Shown: positions 32,602 through 41,718, counted from the first letter of the stretch. The stretch is 43,316 nucleotides of DNA from Coriobacteriaceae bacterium (GCA_003862195.1 QOUO01000012.1:1-43316), one strand, 5' to 3'. Program-made: numbers and translations. The notes: generated by a model from the letters alone, not told the origin.

Positions 32602-34593
32602 ATGGCTGCAGACAACTGGGGAGACGAATCGTTTGCGTATGAGGACCGCAACAGCGACGACCTCCAGGCGCTGCGCCTCACCTCCCTCATGATCGGCCTC
32701 TCCAACAGCAAGAAGCCGCTCTCCACCGCGGAGCTGCGCGACCTCTACTACGCGGACATGTCCGAGGACGCCTTCGCAAAGAAGTTCCAGCGCGACCGCA
32801 AGAGCCTCGCAACCTGCGGAATCGTTGTCCGCGAGGTCGACCGCACCGGCGAGGGCGCGCTCTGGGCCCTCGACGCGGACGCCACGTTCGCCGCGGACGC
32901 AAGCCTCTCGATAGAGGACGCGACCCTCATCGACGTCGTCTGCATGCCCCTGGCAAACGACCCCTCGTTTCCCTACCGAGACGAGCTCACCCTCGCGCTC
33001 GCAAAGGTAAATCGCAGCTACACCACGGTCGTCGCAACCCGCGACGCAAGCGAGGCCGGCGCGTTTGACGTGCGCCTGGCAGAGCTCGTTGGCGCGCTCC
33101 AGAACAGGCATCCAATAACCGCCACCTACCAGGCAAAGTCCGCGGGCGAGAAGAACTACACCCTCGCGCTGCTGGGCTCCTTCGGCATGCGCGACAACAC
33201 GTACTTCGTGGCGTGCGACTACGACCGCAGGTCGCGGCAGCTATCCGGCAGCCCGCGCACCTTCCGGCTCGACCGCTTTGGCAAGGTCAAGCCCCTTGTC
33301 TCTCAAACCTACCAGATACCTGCGGACTTCTCCGTAAGCGACTACGTCAGGCTGCCGTTCCAGCTCGGACCCACCGTCTGCACGGCAAGCTTCCTCGTGC
33401 CACAGCCGCCCAACAGCCCAGACCTCACGCCAGAGGCACGCCGCGCAATCGCGTCGTACGGAAGCCTCTCCAAAGACAAGCGCACCTGGAGCGCGGACGT
33501 GTCCAACCTGGATGCCGCGGCGACATGGGCCATCGACGTCGAGCTCGTCCCCCAGTCACCGTCCCAGCTTGCGGACAGCTACAAGAAACGGCTCTCCGCT
33601 GCGGCAACGCTGCAGCCAACGAGCCAGGAAGAGGCACCCGCTAAGGCGGACTCGCGGTCGAGAAGGACGGGGCGCCGCGGCCGCAAGGGCGGCCTGCTCG
33701 AGGCCCGTCAGCTCTCGGCACTCGTCGGCGCGCTCGACCGCGAGGGTTCGACCCTCAGCGCGGACGTTGTCGCGCGCCGCCTCGGCTGCAGCCAGGACCA
33801 CGCAAAGCACCTGCTCAGCATGCTTGTCGATGCCTCAGACGACAAGAGCCTCTACAGGCTCCCGCTCTTGCCCGCGGACGACATGAGCAAGACCATCCTC
33901 ATGTTCCGCACGCTCGCGGGCAGGCCGCTCCGCCTCACCAGGACGGAGTCGGCGGCGCTCATATCCGCCCTGGGTCACGCTGGCGTCACGCCAGATGATC
34001 CCCTGTTTGCCAAGCTTGCGCGGGGTCTCGTCGCAAGGCCACTGCAAGACGACCTGCCAAACGACGCCTCTCCCAAGGCGGATGCCTCCACTCCCGAGGC
34101 TGACGTCCTGCGCGTCTGCTCGCAGGCAATCGCAAGGGGATGTGCGCTCGCCTTCGACTACGTCTCTTCACTCTCGGGCCAGCACACGCACAGGATGGTC
34201 CTGCCCAAGGGTGTCGACCACAGCAACGGCTCCTGGTATCTCGACGCCTTCGATCTCTCGCGCGGCGGCGCGAGGACGTTCAGGCTCGACCATATGACAA
34301 ACCTGCAGCTCGCACAGGGCGCCACGCGCACCCAACCGCCAAAGCTCGCCCCAGAGGCAGACGCCCCCAAGCAGGTGTCGTTCGTCCTTCTCGACCCAAG
34401 CCTTGTGGATGCCTTCCACTGGAACCAGACCAGCTTCACGCCGCTGCCGTCCGGCCACGTGCTTGCCCACTGCACCTACTTTGGTGGCAACTGGCTTCCC
34501 CGCAGGCTTGCTGCCTGCGGAAATGCCATTGCCACCTCGGACGCCGCCCTCTGCGAGGCGATTCGCAGCTACGCCAGCCGGCTACTCGTGTGA
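32602..34593 (+). CDS. Double WYL-domain regulator (PafBC-like fusion)
   Basis: A 663-residue transcription regulator with the layout HTH-WYL, HTH-WYL. The first half has an N-terminal winged HTH-like region (residues ~20-90, including SEDAFAKKFQRDRKSLA) and a WYL core with NTYFVACDYD and TFRLDRF. The second half has another HTH (about 370-420, LSADVVARRLGCSQDHAKHL) and a WYL core with SWYLDAFDLSRGG and TFRLDHM. This fits the fused form of PafB and PafC, which in mycobacteria control the DNA-damage response; WYL domains bind ligands such as ssDNA or nucleotides. The two halves are joined by a basic linker. It is transcribed away from the M28 gene and its 3' end overlaps dinG by 12 bases on the opposite strand. 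The link to dinG supports a DNA-damage role by inference. Confidence 0.85.
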   Translation: MAADNWGDESFAYEDRNSDDLQALRLTSLMIGLSNSKKPLSTAELRDLYYADMSEDAFAKKFQRDRKSLATCGIVVREVDRTGEGALWALDADATFAADASLSIEDATLIDVVCMPLANDPSFPYRDELTLALAKVNRSYTTVVATRDASEAGAFDVRLAELVGALQNRHPITATYQAKSAGEKNYTLALLGSFGMRDNTYFVACDYDRRSRQLSGSPRTFRLDRFGKVKPLVSQTYQIPADFSVSDYVRLPFQLGPTVCTASFLVPQPPNSPDLTPEARRAIASYGSLSKDKRTWSADVSNLDAAATWAIDVELVPQSPSQLADSYKKRLSAAATLQPTSQEEAPAKADSRSRRTGRRGRKGGLLEARQLSALVGALDREGSTLSADVVARRLGCSQDHAKHLLSMLVDASDDKSLYRLPLLPADDMSKTILMFRTLAGRPLRLTRTESAALISALGHAGVTPDDPLFAKLARGLVARPLQDDLPNDASPKADASTPEADVLRVCSQAIARGCALAFDYVSSLSGQHTHRMVLPKGVDHSNGSWYLDAFDLSRGGARTFRLDHMTNLQLAQGATRTQPPKLAPEADAPKQVSFVLLDPSLVDAFHWNQTSFTPLPSGHVLAHCTYFGGNWLPRRLAACGNAIATSDAALCEAIRSYASRLLV

Positions 34594-37533
34594 CTTTCGC
34601 CACATCTCTATGTACCTGCTCACGTTCTCGCACTCGAGCATGGTGCCAGATGGCTTCGGTAGCGACGTCAGGAACTGCCTGCCGTAGCGCTTCGTCACGA
34701 GCCTCGAGTCCGCAAGCACCAGGATGCCGCTGTCGGATGCAGTCCTGATCAGCCTTCCGGCGGCCTGCTTCACCTCGATGACCGCCTCGGGAAGCGAGTA
34801 GCGCCACCACGCGCGCTGCTCGCGTCTGTCGCGCTCGCGCACGAGTGGGTCGCGCGGGCTCGCAAACGGCAGCTTTGGGATCACGACGCAGCGAAGCGTC
34901 TCACCCGTCGCGTCGAATCCCTCCCAGAACGACTTGAGCGCCAGCAGGGACGAGCTCCTGTCTCGCAGGAAGCTTTCCCTGATGCGCCGGGGAGAAGAAC
35001 CCCTCTCCTGGCAGATAAGCGAAAGCCCGGCCGCGTCCAGCCTCGGCTTCAGGATCTCGTACACGCCCTCCATGTCCCTGCGGTTCGTGAACAGCGTGAG
35101 CACGGAGCCGTCCATCGCGGTGTGCACGTCGTACAGGAGGTCGGCCAGGCGCTCGATGTACCTGGGGTCATTCGGCTGAGGCATGTCCTTCGCCACGATG
35201 ACGGACATGTTCCTGTCGTAGTCAAAGCTCGAGGCCAGGCGCACGTCCTTGTGCATGGACGCGTCAAGCCTGTCCAGGCCAACGGCGTGGTCAAAGTGCT
35301 CGAAGCTCTTTCCCACCGCAATCGTCGCGGAGGTAAAGACCACGCTCATCATCTCGGGAAGCCACTTCTCGCCCAGGTCGGCGCCAATGTCGAGCTTCTC
35401 GGCATGCAGCAGGTCGGAGCCCATGTCCTTCTTCCTGCGCGATATCTGCGCGGAGTAGACGTAGGCCTCGTTCCTACCATCCATGATGAGCTTGAGGGAA
35501 TCAAGCAGCTCTGTCAGGAACCTTCCCGATTCGGATATCTCAGCAGCAAGCTGCGGCGCGTTCTTCGCCAGCTCCACGCGCGCAGACTCGATGTCCTTGG
35601 TCGTCTCCTCAAGACGGTCGATGGCCACCTGCGCGGTCTCGGTCAGGGCCGCCCATTCCGGCGTCTCCCGCACCTCGTCGTCAATCCAGAGCTTCGTGTT
35701 GTCGTAGGCACCGTTCGGGCCGGATACCCTGCCCAAGTCGTACAGCGCCACAAACACGTCGCCCATGCTGACGGAAGACCTCGCGGCAGCGGCAGCAGCC
35801 TTGGTAAGAAGCCGTATTATCAGCGTCGAGCCCTCAAGCCCCGCCGCGTGCGTCATCACGTTATGCAGGGCACCGCTCTTCGTGCCGCCAAGCAGCTCAA
35901 AGGCCGCGCGGGTCTTCTCGCCCGACACCTCCACTGCCCACTGTCTGCGTGCCTCGGACTCAAAGCCGTGCGCCTCGTCAATAACCCAATGCCGTATGGG
36001 TGGCAGAATCCTGCCCTCCATCTCGATGTCGCGCAGCAAAAGCGAGTGGTTCGTGACCACCACGTCGCTCGACGCGGCTCTGCGCCTCGCGCCATGCACC
36101 AGGCACTCGTTGGGGAAGTATGGGCACTTGGTGCGCAGGCACTCGGCGGGCGTGGTCGTCAGCAAGGCACGCGGCACATAGCGCCACCTGATGCCCAGGG
36201 CGTCCAAATCGCCCTCCGGGGACTGGCAGCAATACGCATACGTGACCGCAATCGCGGTCATAACGTCCGATTCCACGGCAGAAAGCGACTTCGTCGCGTC
36301 AGAAAGCAGCTCCGTCGGCAGCTCGTTACGGGCCGCAAGGTCCAGCCTGTGCAGGCAGGGGTAGTGGTCGTACCCCTTCAGGCTCGTAAAGGAGATCCCC
36401 CCAAGCGCCTTCGAAACCGCAGGTAGCTCGTGCGAGACCAGCTGGTCGGTCAGAGTGTTACTCTTCGTGGCAACGCCCACGGTCACGCCGTTGCGCTTGG
36501 CAAACGCCGCCTCGGGAAGCAAATACGCCATGGACTTCCCAACGCCAGTCCCCGCTTCGATGGCACGATGCGTCGAGCTCGCCAGCGCGTCCCGCACCTC
36601 AAGCGCCATCTCGACCTGCTCAGGCCGCGGCTCATATCTGTCATATAGCTGCGACACCACACCGCCGGGCGCAAACGCGGCCTCCACCTCGTCACGGCTC
36701 ATCGCCACAAGGTCGTCGGCCTTCTCCGCCGCGTCCTGACGCGGCTGCGCAACAACCTCACGCAGCAGCTCATGTCTCAACGCCTTGAGCGAGAAGGTCG
36801 TGTCCTCGTCCTCGCGCTCAAGTGCCAAATGCCTGATGATCGGCCTGAACTCCCAGTCCACGTCGTCATGCATCTGCGCCAGGAGCAACAGCAGTCCCGC
36901 GGGCAGGTCGCTCAGCCCCAGCAGGATGATGCGCCACATACCGCACAGTGCCTCTACGTCGGCGTTAGCACGGTGCGTGACCGAGTCGCAGTCAAACGCC
37001 TGGGCCATGTCGGACAACCTGTGCGAGCTCAGCCGCGGCAGCGCAATCCTGGAAAGCGCCAGAGTGTCGATCCAGTTGTCTGTCACATCCCTGCCACCGG
37101 GCGTCCGCTCAATAAACGTCCTGTCAAACGTCGCGTTGTGCGCCAGGATCGGCGCACCGCCAACAAACTCCGCCAGCATGGCTACCGCCTCAGGCGCCTC
37201 GGGGGCGTCCGCAACGTCCACGTCGCGTATGTGCGTAAGCGCGGTAATCTCCTTGGGGATCGGGCCGCCCGGATGCACATACGTCTGGAACCTTTCGGAT
37301 ACCTTTCCCTCGGATATCCTCGCGGCGGCAATCTCGATGAGGTCGCAGTCCTTAAAGGAAAGGCCCGTGGTCTCGGTGTCCAAGACCACGATGTCATCCT
37401 CAAGGGGACCAAAGTCGGCCGTCTTCGCTCGTTCCTGGAGCGAGAAGTACTGATCCCTTATCGATTTTGGTGTACCAGGGAGGAGGAGCGACTCCAGGGT
37501 CGCCCCTCCCTTAGCCGTATCGGCAGACGCCAT
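34582..37533 (-). CDS. dinG: DinG-type helicase with N-terminal 3'-5' exonuclease domain
   Basis: A 983-residue XPD/DinG superfamily 2 helicase fused to a DEDDh exonuclease. The exonuclease has LDTETTGLSF (Asp52, Glu54), ILAHNATFDRTF and the HRANADVEA segment (residues ~187-195). The helicase has Walker A AGTGVGKS (327-334), DEAH at 519-522 (VIDEAHGFE), and the C-terminal RecA-like domain with GRLIRTASDSGILVLADSR. Cys393, Cys465, Cys470 and Cys477 fit the Fe-S cluster of DinG. The fusion is the Firmicutes/Actinobacteria layout (B. subtilis DinG) rather than E. coli. It is 16 bases after ddl on the same strand, so likely cotranscribed, and its C-terminal codons overlap the end of the WYL gene. 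Confidence 0.94.
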   Translation of the reverse strand: MASADTAKGGATLESLLLPGTPKSIRDQYFSLQERAKTADFGPLEDDIVVLDTETTGLSFKDCDLIEIAAARISEGKVSERFQTYVHPGGPIPKEITALTHIRDVDVADAPEAPEAVAMLAEFVGGAPILAHNATFDRTFIERTPGGRDVTDNWIDTLALSRIALPRLSSHRLSDMAQAFDCDSVTHRANADVEALCGMWRIILLGLSDLPAGLLLLLAQMHDDVDWEFRPIIRHLALEREDEDTTFSLKALRHELLREVVAQPRQDAAEKADDLVAMSRDEVEAAFAPGGVVSQLYDRYEPRPEQVEMALEVRDALASSTHRAIEAGTGVGKSMAYLLPEAAFAKRNGVTVGVATKSNTLTDQLVSHELPAVSKALGGISFTSLKGYDHYPCLHRLDLAARNELPTELLSDATKSLSAVESDVMTAIAVTYAYCCQSPEGDLDALGIRWRYVPRALLTTTPAECLRTKCPYFPNECLVHGARRRAASSDVVVTNHSLLLRDIEMEGRILPPIRHWVIDEAHGFESEARRQWAVEVSGEKTRAAFELLGGTKSGALHNVMTHAAGLEGSTLIIRLLTKAAAAAARSSVSMGDVFVALYDLGRVSGPNGAYDNTKLWIDDEVRETPEWAALTETAQVAIDRLEETTKDIESARVELAKNAPQLAAEISESGRFLTELLDSLKLIMDGRNEAYVYSAQISRRKKDMGSDLLHAEKLDIGADLGEKWLPEMMSVVFTSATIAVGKSFEHFDHAVGLDRLDASMHKDVRLASSFDYDRNMSVIVAKDMPQPNDPRYIERLADLLYDVHTAMDGSVLTLFTNRRDMEGVYEILKPRLDAAGLSLICQERGSSPRRIRESFLRDRSSSLLALKSFWEGFDATGETLRCVVIPKLPFASPRDPLVRERDRREQRAWWRYSLPEAVIEVKQAAGRLIRTASDSGILVLADSRLVTKRYGRQFLTSLPKPSGTMLECENVSRYIEMWRKSHE

Positions 37534-37549
37534 GCAGTGTCCTTACTTC

Positions 37550-38521
37550 TTACTTTTCCTTCGCAGCATGTGCCTCGAGCGCATACTCCACAAACTTGCG
37601 GCAGAGCTCGGGGAACTCGATGCCGTCGTGACGCGCGGAGTCCGGCATCAGGCTCGACTCGGTCATGCCAGGGATGGTGTTCGTCTCCAGAATCACCGGC
37701 GTGCCATCAGACTTTACAATAAAGTCGCTTCTTGATGCACCGAGGCAGCCAAGCGCCTTATGTGCCCGCACGGCAAGCTCCTGCGCCTTCGCGTAAGCCT
37801 CCTCGGGCAGACGCGCGGGGATGACATGGTGAAGGGCGGACGGCTCGTACTTCACCTTACTGTCGTAGAAGTCGGAGCCGGTCACGATCTCGATGATGGG
37901 GAGCGCGTGAGGCTCGTCGTTGCCGATGACGGGTACGGAGATCTCCATACCCTCGATGCAGGACTCGACCAGCACACGGTCACCCTCGGAGCCGGCCTTC
38001 GCAACTGCAGCCGCCAGCTCATCAGCAGAAGTGACGCGGGACACGCCATAGCTTGAGCCATTAGCTGCAGGCTTCACAAAGATGGGCAGACCGAGCTTCT
38101 TCACAAGCTCTTCCGCCATCGCATCGTCTACCTGCGTGTCACCCTTTAGGTCAACACCCTCGGGCACTGGGATGCCGGCGGACCTATATATCGACTTTGC
38201 AACTTCCTTCTCGGTGCCGGTGGCAGACGCAAGCACGCCAGAGAACGTGTAGGGGATATGCATAATCTCAAGCAGACCCTGTATACAACCGTCTTCGCCG
38301 TAGCGACCGTGCATTGCCACGAAGGCCACGTCGTAGTTGCCGTCGGCAAGCGTCTTCACAAAGTCAGGCGCCGCGACGTCCAAAAAGTCGACCTTCTCGA
38401 ATCCAGCCTGACCAAGTGCCTTCTGGCACGCCTTGCCCGACTGAAGCGAGATTTCCCTCTCGTCCGACCATCCACCGGCAAGCACAACCACGCTGCATTG
38501 TGTAACGTCGGTCTTCTCCAT
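37550..38521 (-). CDS. ddl: D-alanine-D-alanine ligase
   Basis: Makes D-Ala-D-Ala for peptidoglycan. The ATP-grasp protein has VVLAGGWSDEREISLQSG at the N-terminus, PIFVKPAANGSSYGVSRV, and TNTIPGMTESSLMP at the C-terminus, all standard; the active-site loop is intact. I chose ATG at 38521 (323 residues) because AAGGAG stands six bases upstream, within the five-codon extension that the longer frame (38536) would need. It is divergent from rlmN, and dinG follows on the same strand after 16 bases. Confidence 0.95.
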   Translation of the reverse strand: MEKTDVTQCSVVVLAGGWSDEREISLQSGKACQKALGQAGFEKVDFLDVAAPDFVKTLADGNYDVAFVAMHGRYGEDGCIQGLLEIMHIPYTFSGVLASATGTEKEVAKSIYRSAGIPVPEGVDLKGDTQVDDAMAEELVKKLGLPIFVKPAANGSSYGVSRVTSADELAAAVAKAGSEGDRVLVESCIEGMEISVPVIGNDEPHALPIIEIVTGSDFYDSKVKYEPSALHHVIPARLPEEAYAKAQELAVRAHKALGCLGASRSDFIVKSDGTPVILETNTIPGMTESSLMPDSARHDGIEFPELCRKFVEYALEAHAAKEK

Positions 38522-38631
38522 CTTAAGCTCCTTCATCCTGCACTTCGTGCGGTAGTATCAACTCGAAAGGCGAGGTAACTCAAACGAGGATACTCCACAA
38601 CACCACGAAGACCCAGGCGAGGTCCCAAATC

Positions 38632-39708
38632 ATGCAAGATGCCAATACTCAGCAGCCGTCTTCTAAGCCACACCAGAAGAAGGACATTCACAGCTATTCG
38701 CACAAGGAGCTTGTCGCGCTCTTCAAGGAGCTTAACCAGCCCGCGTTCCGTGCCAAGCAGGTGGAAGAATGGGTTTGGGAGAAGAACGCGACGTCCTTCT
38801 CCCAGATGACGAACCTACCGAAGTCCCTTCGTTCCGTTCTGGAGGAGAACCTTACTCTCGGCGGGACTGAGGAGCTCGTCAAGCAGGTCTCTCAGGACGG
38901 AAGCAGGAAGTACCTGCTGAGGTATCCTGACGGAGTTTCCGTCGAGTGTGTTGGTATGCCCAATCGCGGCAAGCTTGCGGTTTGCGCATCCTCGCAGGCA
39001 GGTTGCCCGATGGGTTGCGCATTCTGCGCCACCGGTGCCTCCGGCTTTACGAGGAATCTTACCGCTGGGGAGATCTACGAGCAGGTAATGCATGTGCGCG
39101 ACGACTTCGACACGCGTGTAACGAGCGTTGTCCTCATGGGTCAGGGCGAGCCTTTCATGAACTACGATGCTGTGCTTTCCGCGTTGCGCAAGCTCAACTC
39201 GCCTGACGGAGCGGGTATTGGCGCAAGGCACTTGACTGTTTCGACTTGCGGCGTCATCCCCATGATCAAGCGCTTCGCGAATGAGCCTGAGCAGTTCACG
39301 CTTGCCGTCTCTCTTCACTCCGCGGTTCAGCGCACTCGTGACATGCTGATGCCTGGCGTCAAAAAGTACTCTCTACTCCATCTTTACGATGTCATGGGTG
39401 AGTATGTTGACAAGACCGGGCGTCGACCGACATACGAGTACGCACTGATCAAGGGAGTTAACGATACCGAGGAGGAGCTTGCCTCGCTTTGTGACTTCTG
39501 CCGCGACAATCTTGCACACGTTAACCTTATCCAGCTTAACGACGTCAAGGGTTCTAAGTTCCAGCCGTCATCAGAGGCACGCGCCCAGGAGTTTGTCAGG
39601 CGACTTGCTAACGTAGGCGTTGAGGCTACGATCAGAAACTCGCGTGGCTCCGATATCGATGCCGCTTGTGGTCAGCTCAAGCAGAATGTCGAGCGTATGA
39701 GTCGCTAA
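38632..39708 (+). CDS. rlmN: 23S rRNA/tRNA dual-specificity adenine C2 methyltransferase
   Basis: A radical-SAM enzyme that methylates A2503 of 23S rRNA and A37 of some tRNAs. The 358-residue product has the Fe-S motif CPMGCAFC (Cys125, Cys129, Cys132), LMGQGEPFMNYD, and the C-terminal Cys346 that carries the methyl group. Its GC content and codon use are clearly lower than in the genes to its left. Bases 38776-38804 inside the gene form a hairpin near-identical to the intergenic one at 24509. It is followed by a strong terminator. Confidence 0.96.
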   Translation: MQDANTQQPSSKPHQKKDIHSYSHKELVALFKELNQPAFRAKQVEEWVWEKNATSFSQMTNLPKSLRSVLEENLTLGGTEELVKQVSQDGSRKYLLRYPDGVSVECVGMPNRGKLAVCASSQAGCPMGCAFCATGASGFTRNLTAGEIYEQVMHVRDDFDTRVTSVVLMGQGEPFMNYDAVLSALRKLNSPDGAGIGARHLTVSTCGVIPMIKRFANEPEQFTLAVSLHSAVQRTRDMLMPGVKKYSLLHLYDVMGEYVDKTGRRPTYEYALIKGVNDTEEELASLCDFCRDNLAHVNLIQLNDVKGSKFQPSSEARAQEFVRRLANVGVEATIRNSRGSDIDAACGQLKQNVERMSR

Positions 39709-39732
39709 CCATTCTCCTTAGATACCTTGTGG

Positions 39733-39767
39733 AAAAGGCCGGCCTGGAAGTTCCAGACCGGCCTTTT
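39733..39767. terminator. Strong bidirectional terminator between rlmN and the parB-coupled small gene
   Basis: A 17-base stem with one mismatch (AAAAGGCCGG... / ...CCGGCCTTTT) ending in T runs in both directions. It lies 25 bases after the rlmN stop and one base after the convergent small gene's stop. Confidence 0.92.
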
Positions 39768-39768
39768 C

Positions 39769-40005
39769 TTAGTACCCGATAGCCTTCCATTCGTTGAGAG
39801 TTCTCTCGCTGTTCTTAGTTGAAGAACTCTCTTGCTCTCTTTTAGCCTTTGAAGCCTTCACTGCCTCGCTTCCCTTGTCTCTTAGAAACCGGATGAGTGA
39901 CTGCAATGATTGCTTGGCTTCATCGTTTAGCAGAAGATAGCTTATTGTCAGAAGCATACTCACAGATAAGATTCCGCATCCAAACGCCGCCGTTGACTTC
40001 TTCAT
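39769..40005 (-). CDS. Small single-pass membrane protein coupled to parB, unknown
   Basis: A 78-residue protein with one hydrophobic segment (about residues 8-26, FGCGILSVSMLLTISYLLL) followed by a charged, Lys/Glu/Ser-rich soluble tail. I do not recognise a family. Its ATG overlaps the parB stop by four bases (ATGA), so it is translationally coupled to parB and belongs to the rsmG-parA-parB operon. The end coincides with a bidirectional terminator. A role in membrane-linked chromosome segregation is possible by context only. Confidence 0.7.
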   Translation of the reverse strand: MKKSTAAFGCGILSVSMLLTISYLLLNDEAKQSLQSLIRFLRDKGSEAVKASKAKREQESSSTKNSERTLNEWKAIGY

Positions 40006-40880
40006 TCGTCATCTCCTGAAGCTTCTTCATTCGAGAGCATGTCCACTATTCTCGCCAAATCTTCGTCAGTCGAGAATTCGATCTCTATCTTGTTCTTGTT
40101 CCGGAGACGCTTAACCTTGACGTTTGTATTCAGTGCCGTACGAAGCTGTCTCGCTGCCCTCTTATATGCGAGCGGTGTAGGCTCCCTATGCTTTCTCTCT
40201 TCAGTCTCGCCAGTGCCAGAAAATAGGGGAGCAAGCTTTTCTGTCTGTCTTACCGTTAGATTCTCGTCGATGACCTTATGTGCAAGCTTGATTTTTCCCT
40301 CAGATCCGGAGACAGCCAGAATCGCCCTTGCATGCCCTGCTGTAAGTTTCCCATCCAACATCATCTGCTGGACCTCTTCTGGCAAATCAAGCAGTCTGAG
40401 GGTATTTGCTATTGCCGAGCGCGATTTCGAGAGCGCTTTCCCAAGTTGCTCTTGAGTAAAGCCATTATCCTTAATGAGCTTCTCGTAACCTTTTGCCTCT
40501 TCAATTGGGTTAAGGTCCGAACGCTGCAGGTTTTCGATTAGGGCAAGCTTGAATACCTCTTTCTCATCAATATCCTTGATGTTCACAGGTATTTCCTTGA
40601 GACCGGCAAGCTTTGCAGCCTGGTATCTTCTCTCACCAGCTACGATTTCGTAATTCGAACCTTTCTTCCTGACAAGAATTGGCTGTAGTACTCCGTTTTG
40701 CTTGATGGAGTCCGCAAGTTCCTCAAGTGCTTGTTCGTCGAAATTCTTTCTCGGCTGGTCTTTGTTCACCTTGATCTTCGACAATGGGAGTGTTGAATCA
40801 CTCGAAATGGCGGAAATCTCTGCATCGGCCGTTCCCATTAGGGATTCGAGTCCCTTTCCGAGTCCACCCTTTCTAGCCAC
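40002..40880 (-). CDS. parB: Chromosome partitioning protein ParB/Spo0J
   Basis: The CTP-dependent DNA clamp that loads at parS and spreads. The 292-residue protein has the ParB core: GGLGKGLESLMG at the start, PRKNFDEQALEELADSIKQ, the CTP-binding GERRYQAAKLAG (residues 82-93), an HTH segment GFTQEQLGKALSKSRSAIAN, and a basic C-terminal dimer region. The start is a GTG at 40880 that overlaps the parA stop region by eight bases, so parA and parB are coupled. Two perfect parS sites are just upstream. Confidence 0.96.
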   Translation of the reverse strand: MARKGGLGKGLESLMGTADAEISAISSDSTLPLSKIKVNKDQPRKNFDEQALEELADSIKQNGVLQPILVRKKGSNYEIVAGERRYQAAKLAGLKEIPVNIKDIDEKEVFKLALIENLQRSDLNPIEEAKGYEKLIKDNGFTQEQLGKALSKSRSAIANTLRLLDLPEEVQQMMLDGKLTAGHARAILAVSGSEGKIKLAHKVIDENLTVRQTEKLAPLFSGTGETEERKHREPTPLAYKRAARQLRTALNTNVKVKRLRNKNKIEIEFSTDEDLARIVDMLSNEEASGDDE

Positions 40881-41673
40881 GGCGAGTCACTTCCTTTGCC
40901 AACTTCATATATGCCAACGAACCCTTACTGACATGAGCATACAGCGTAATCGGGAGCCCGTGGCTTGGTGCTTCAGACAGTTTCACGTTTCTCGGAATGA
41001 TTGTCTTGAACACTTTTCGACCAAAATACTTTGTTACTTCCTCGACGACCTGCTTCGAAAGCGTCGTTCTTGCATCATACATGGTCATTACTACGCCAAA
41101 CACGTCGAGTCCAGGGTTTAGACGGGTCTTGACCATCTTCATAGACTCAAGAAGTTTAGTTACACCTTCGAGCGCGTAGAACTCACATTGAATCGGAATT
41201 AGGAGAGAATCAGCGGCAACCAAAGCATTTACCGTCAAGAGGCCGAGTGATGGGGGGCAATCAATAAAGATGTAGTCAAATTCGTTTCTAATCGGCTCAA
41301 GTATGCTTTTTAGAATGCTTTCCCTTGCCATGGCTGAGACAAGCTCGATTTCCGCACCAGCAAGTTGAATCGTTGCTGGGATTACAAACACATTTGGCTC
41401 GACAGTCTCTGTAATGAGCTCCTTTATTGGGAAGTCATTGAGAAGAGCATCGTAAACGTCGTGTTCCAGTTCCTCTTTTTCAATTCCATACCCGCTTGTC
41501 GTGTTTCCCTGGGGATCTAGGTCAATCACAAGCACTTTCTTCTTATTCTCTCCGAGCGCTGCAGACAGATTGACGGCGGTGGTCGACTTGCCTACTCCAC
41601 CTTTTTGGTTAATGATGGCGAGCACCTTCGAGTCTCTGTCAGGAAACGCTCGTTTTACTTCCTCATACTTCAT
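40873..41673 (-). CDS. parA: Chromosome partitioning ATPase ParA/Soj
   Basis: A deviant Walker ATPase of 266 residues that works with ParB on chromosome segregation. It has KGGVGKST (residues 24-31), the Walker B region DYIFIDCPPSLG, and the C-terminal KLSEAPSHGLPI typical of Soj. The ATG at 41673 is chosen because GGGGAG stands just upstream; a GTG four codons earlier (41685) is possible. A parS site (41688-41703) lies 15 bases before this start, suggesting ParB feedback. Confidence 0.96.
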   Translation of the reverse strand: MKYEEVKRAFPDRDSKVLAIINQKGGVGKSTTAVNLSAALGENKKKVLVIDLDPQGNTTSGYGIEKEELEHDVYDALLNDFPIKELITETVEPNVFVIPATIQLAGAEIELVSAMARESILKSILEPIRNEFDYIFIDCPPSLGLLTVNALVAADSLLIPIQCEFYALEGVTKLLESMKMVKTRLNPGLDVFGVVMTMYDARTTLSKQVVEEVTKYFGRKVFKTIIPRNVKLSEAPSHGLPITLYAHVSKGSLAYMKLAKEVTRRG

Positions 41674-41687
41674 GTTTCTCCCCACAT

Positions 41688-41703
41688 TGTTTCACGTGAA
41701 ACA
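41688..41703. promoter_or_regulatory. parS site 1
   Basis: TGTTTCACGTGAAACA, a perfect 16-bp palindrome identical to the bacterial parS consensus, in the rsmG-parA gap. It is 15 bases before the parA start codon. Confidence 0.95.
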
Positions 41704-41718
41704 TTAGACAATATACTT

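Noticed and set aside
28917-32642. A 1241-codon open frame on the plus strand antisense to the M28 gene
   Set aside because: It lies entirely within the coding bias shadow of the 5.3-kb minus-strand gene, is Arg/Leu/Gly-rich without any domain, and has no ribosome-binding site.
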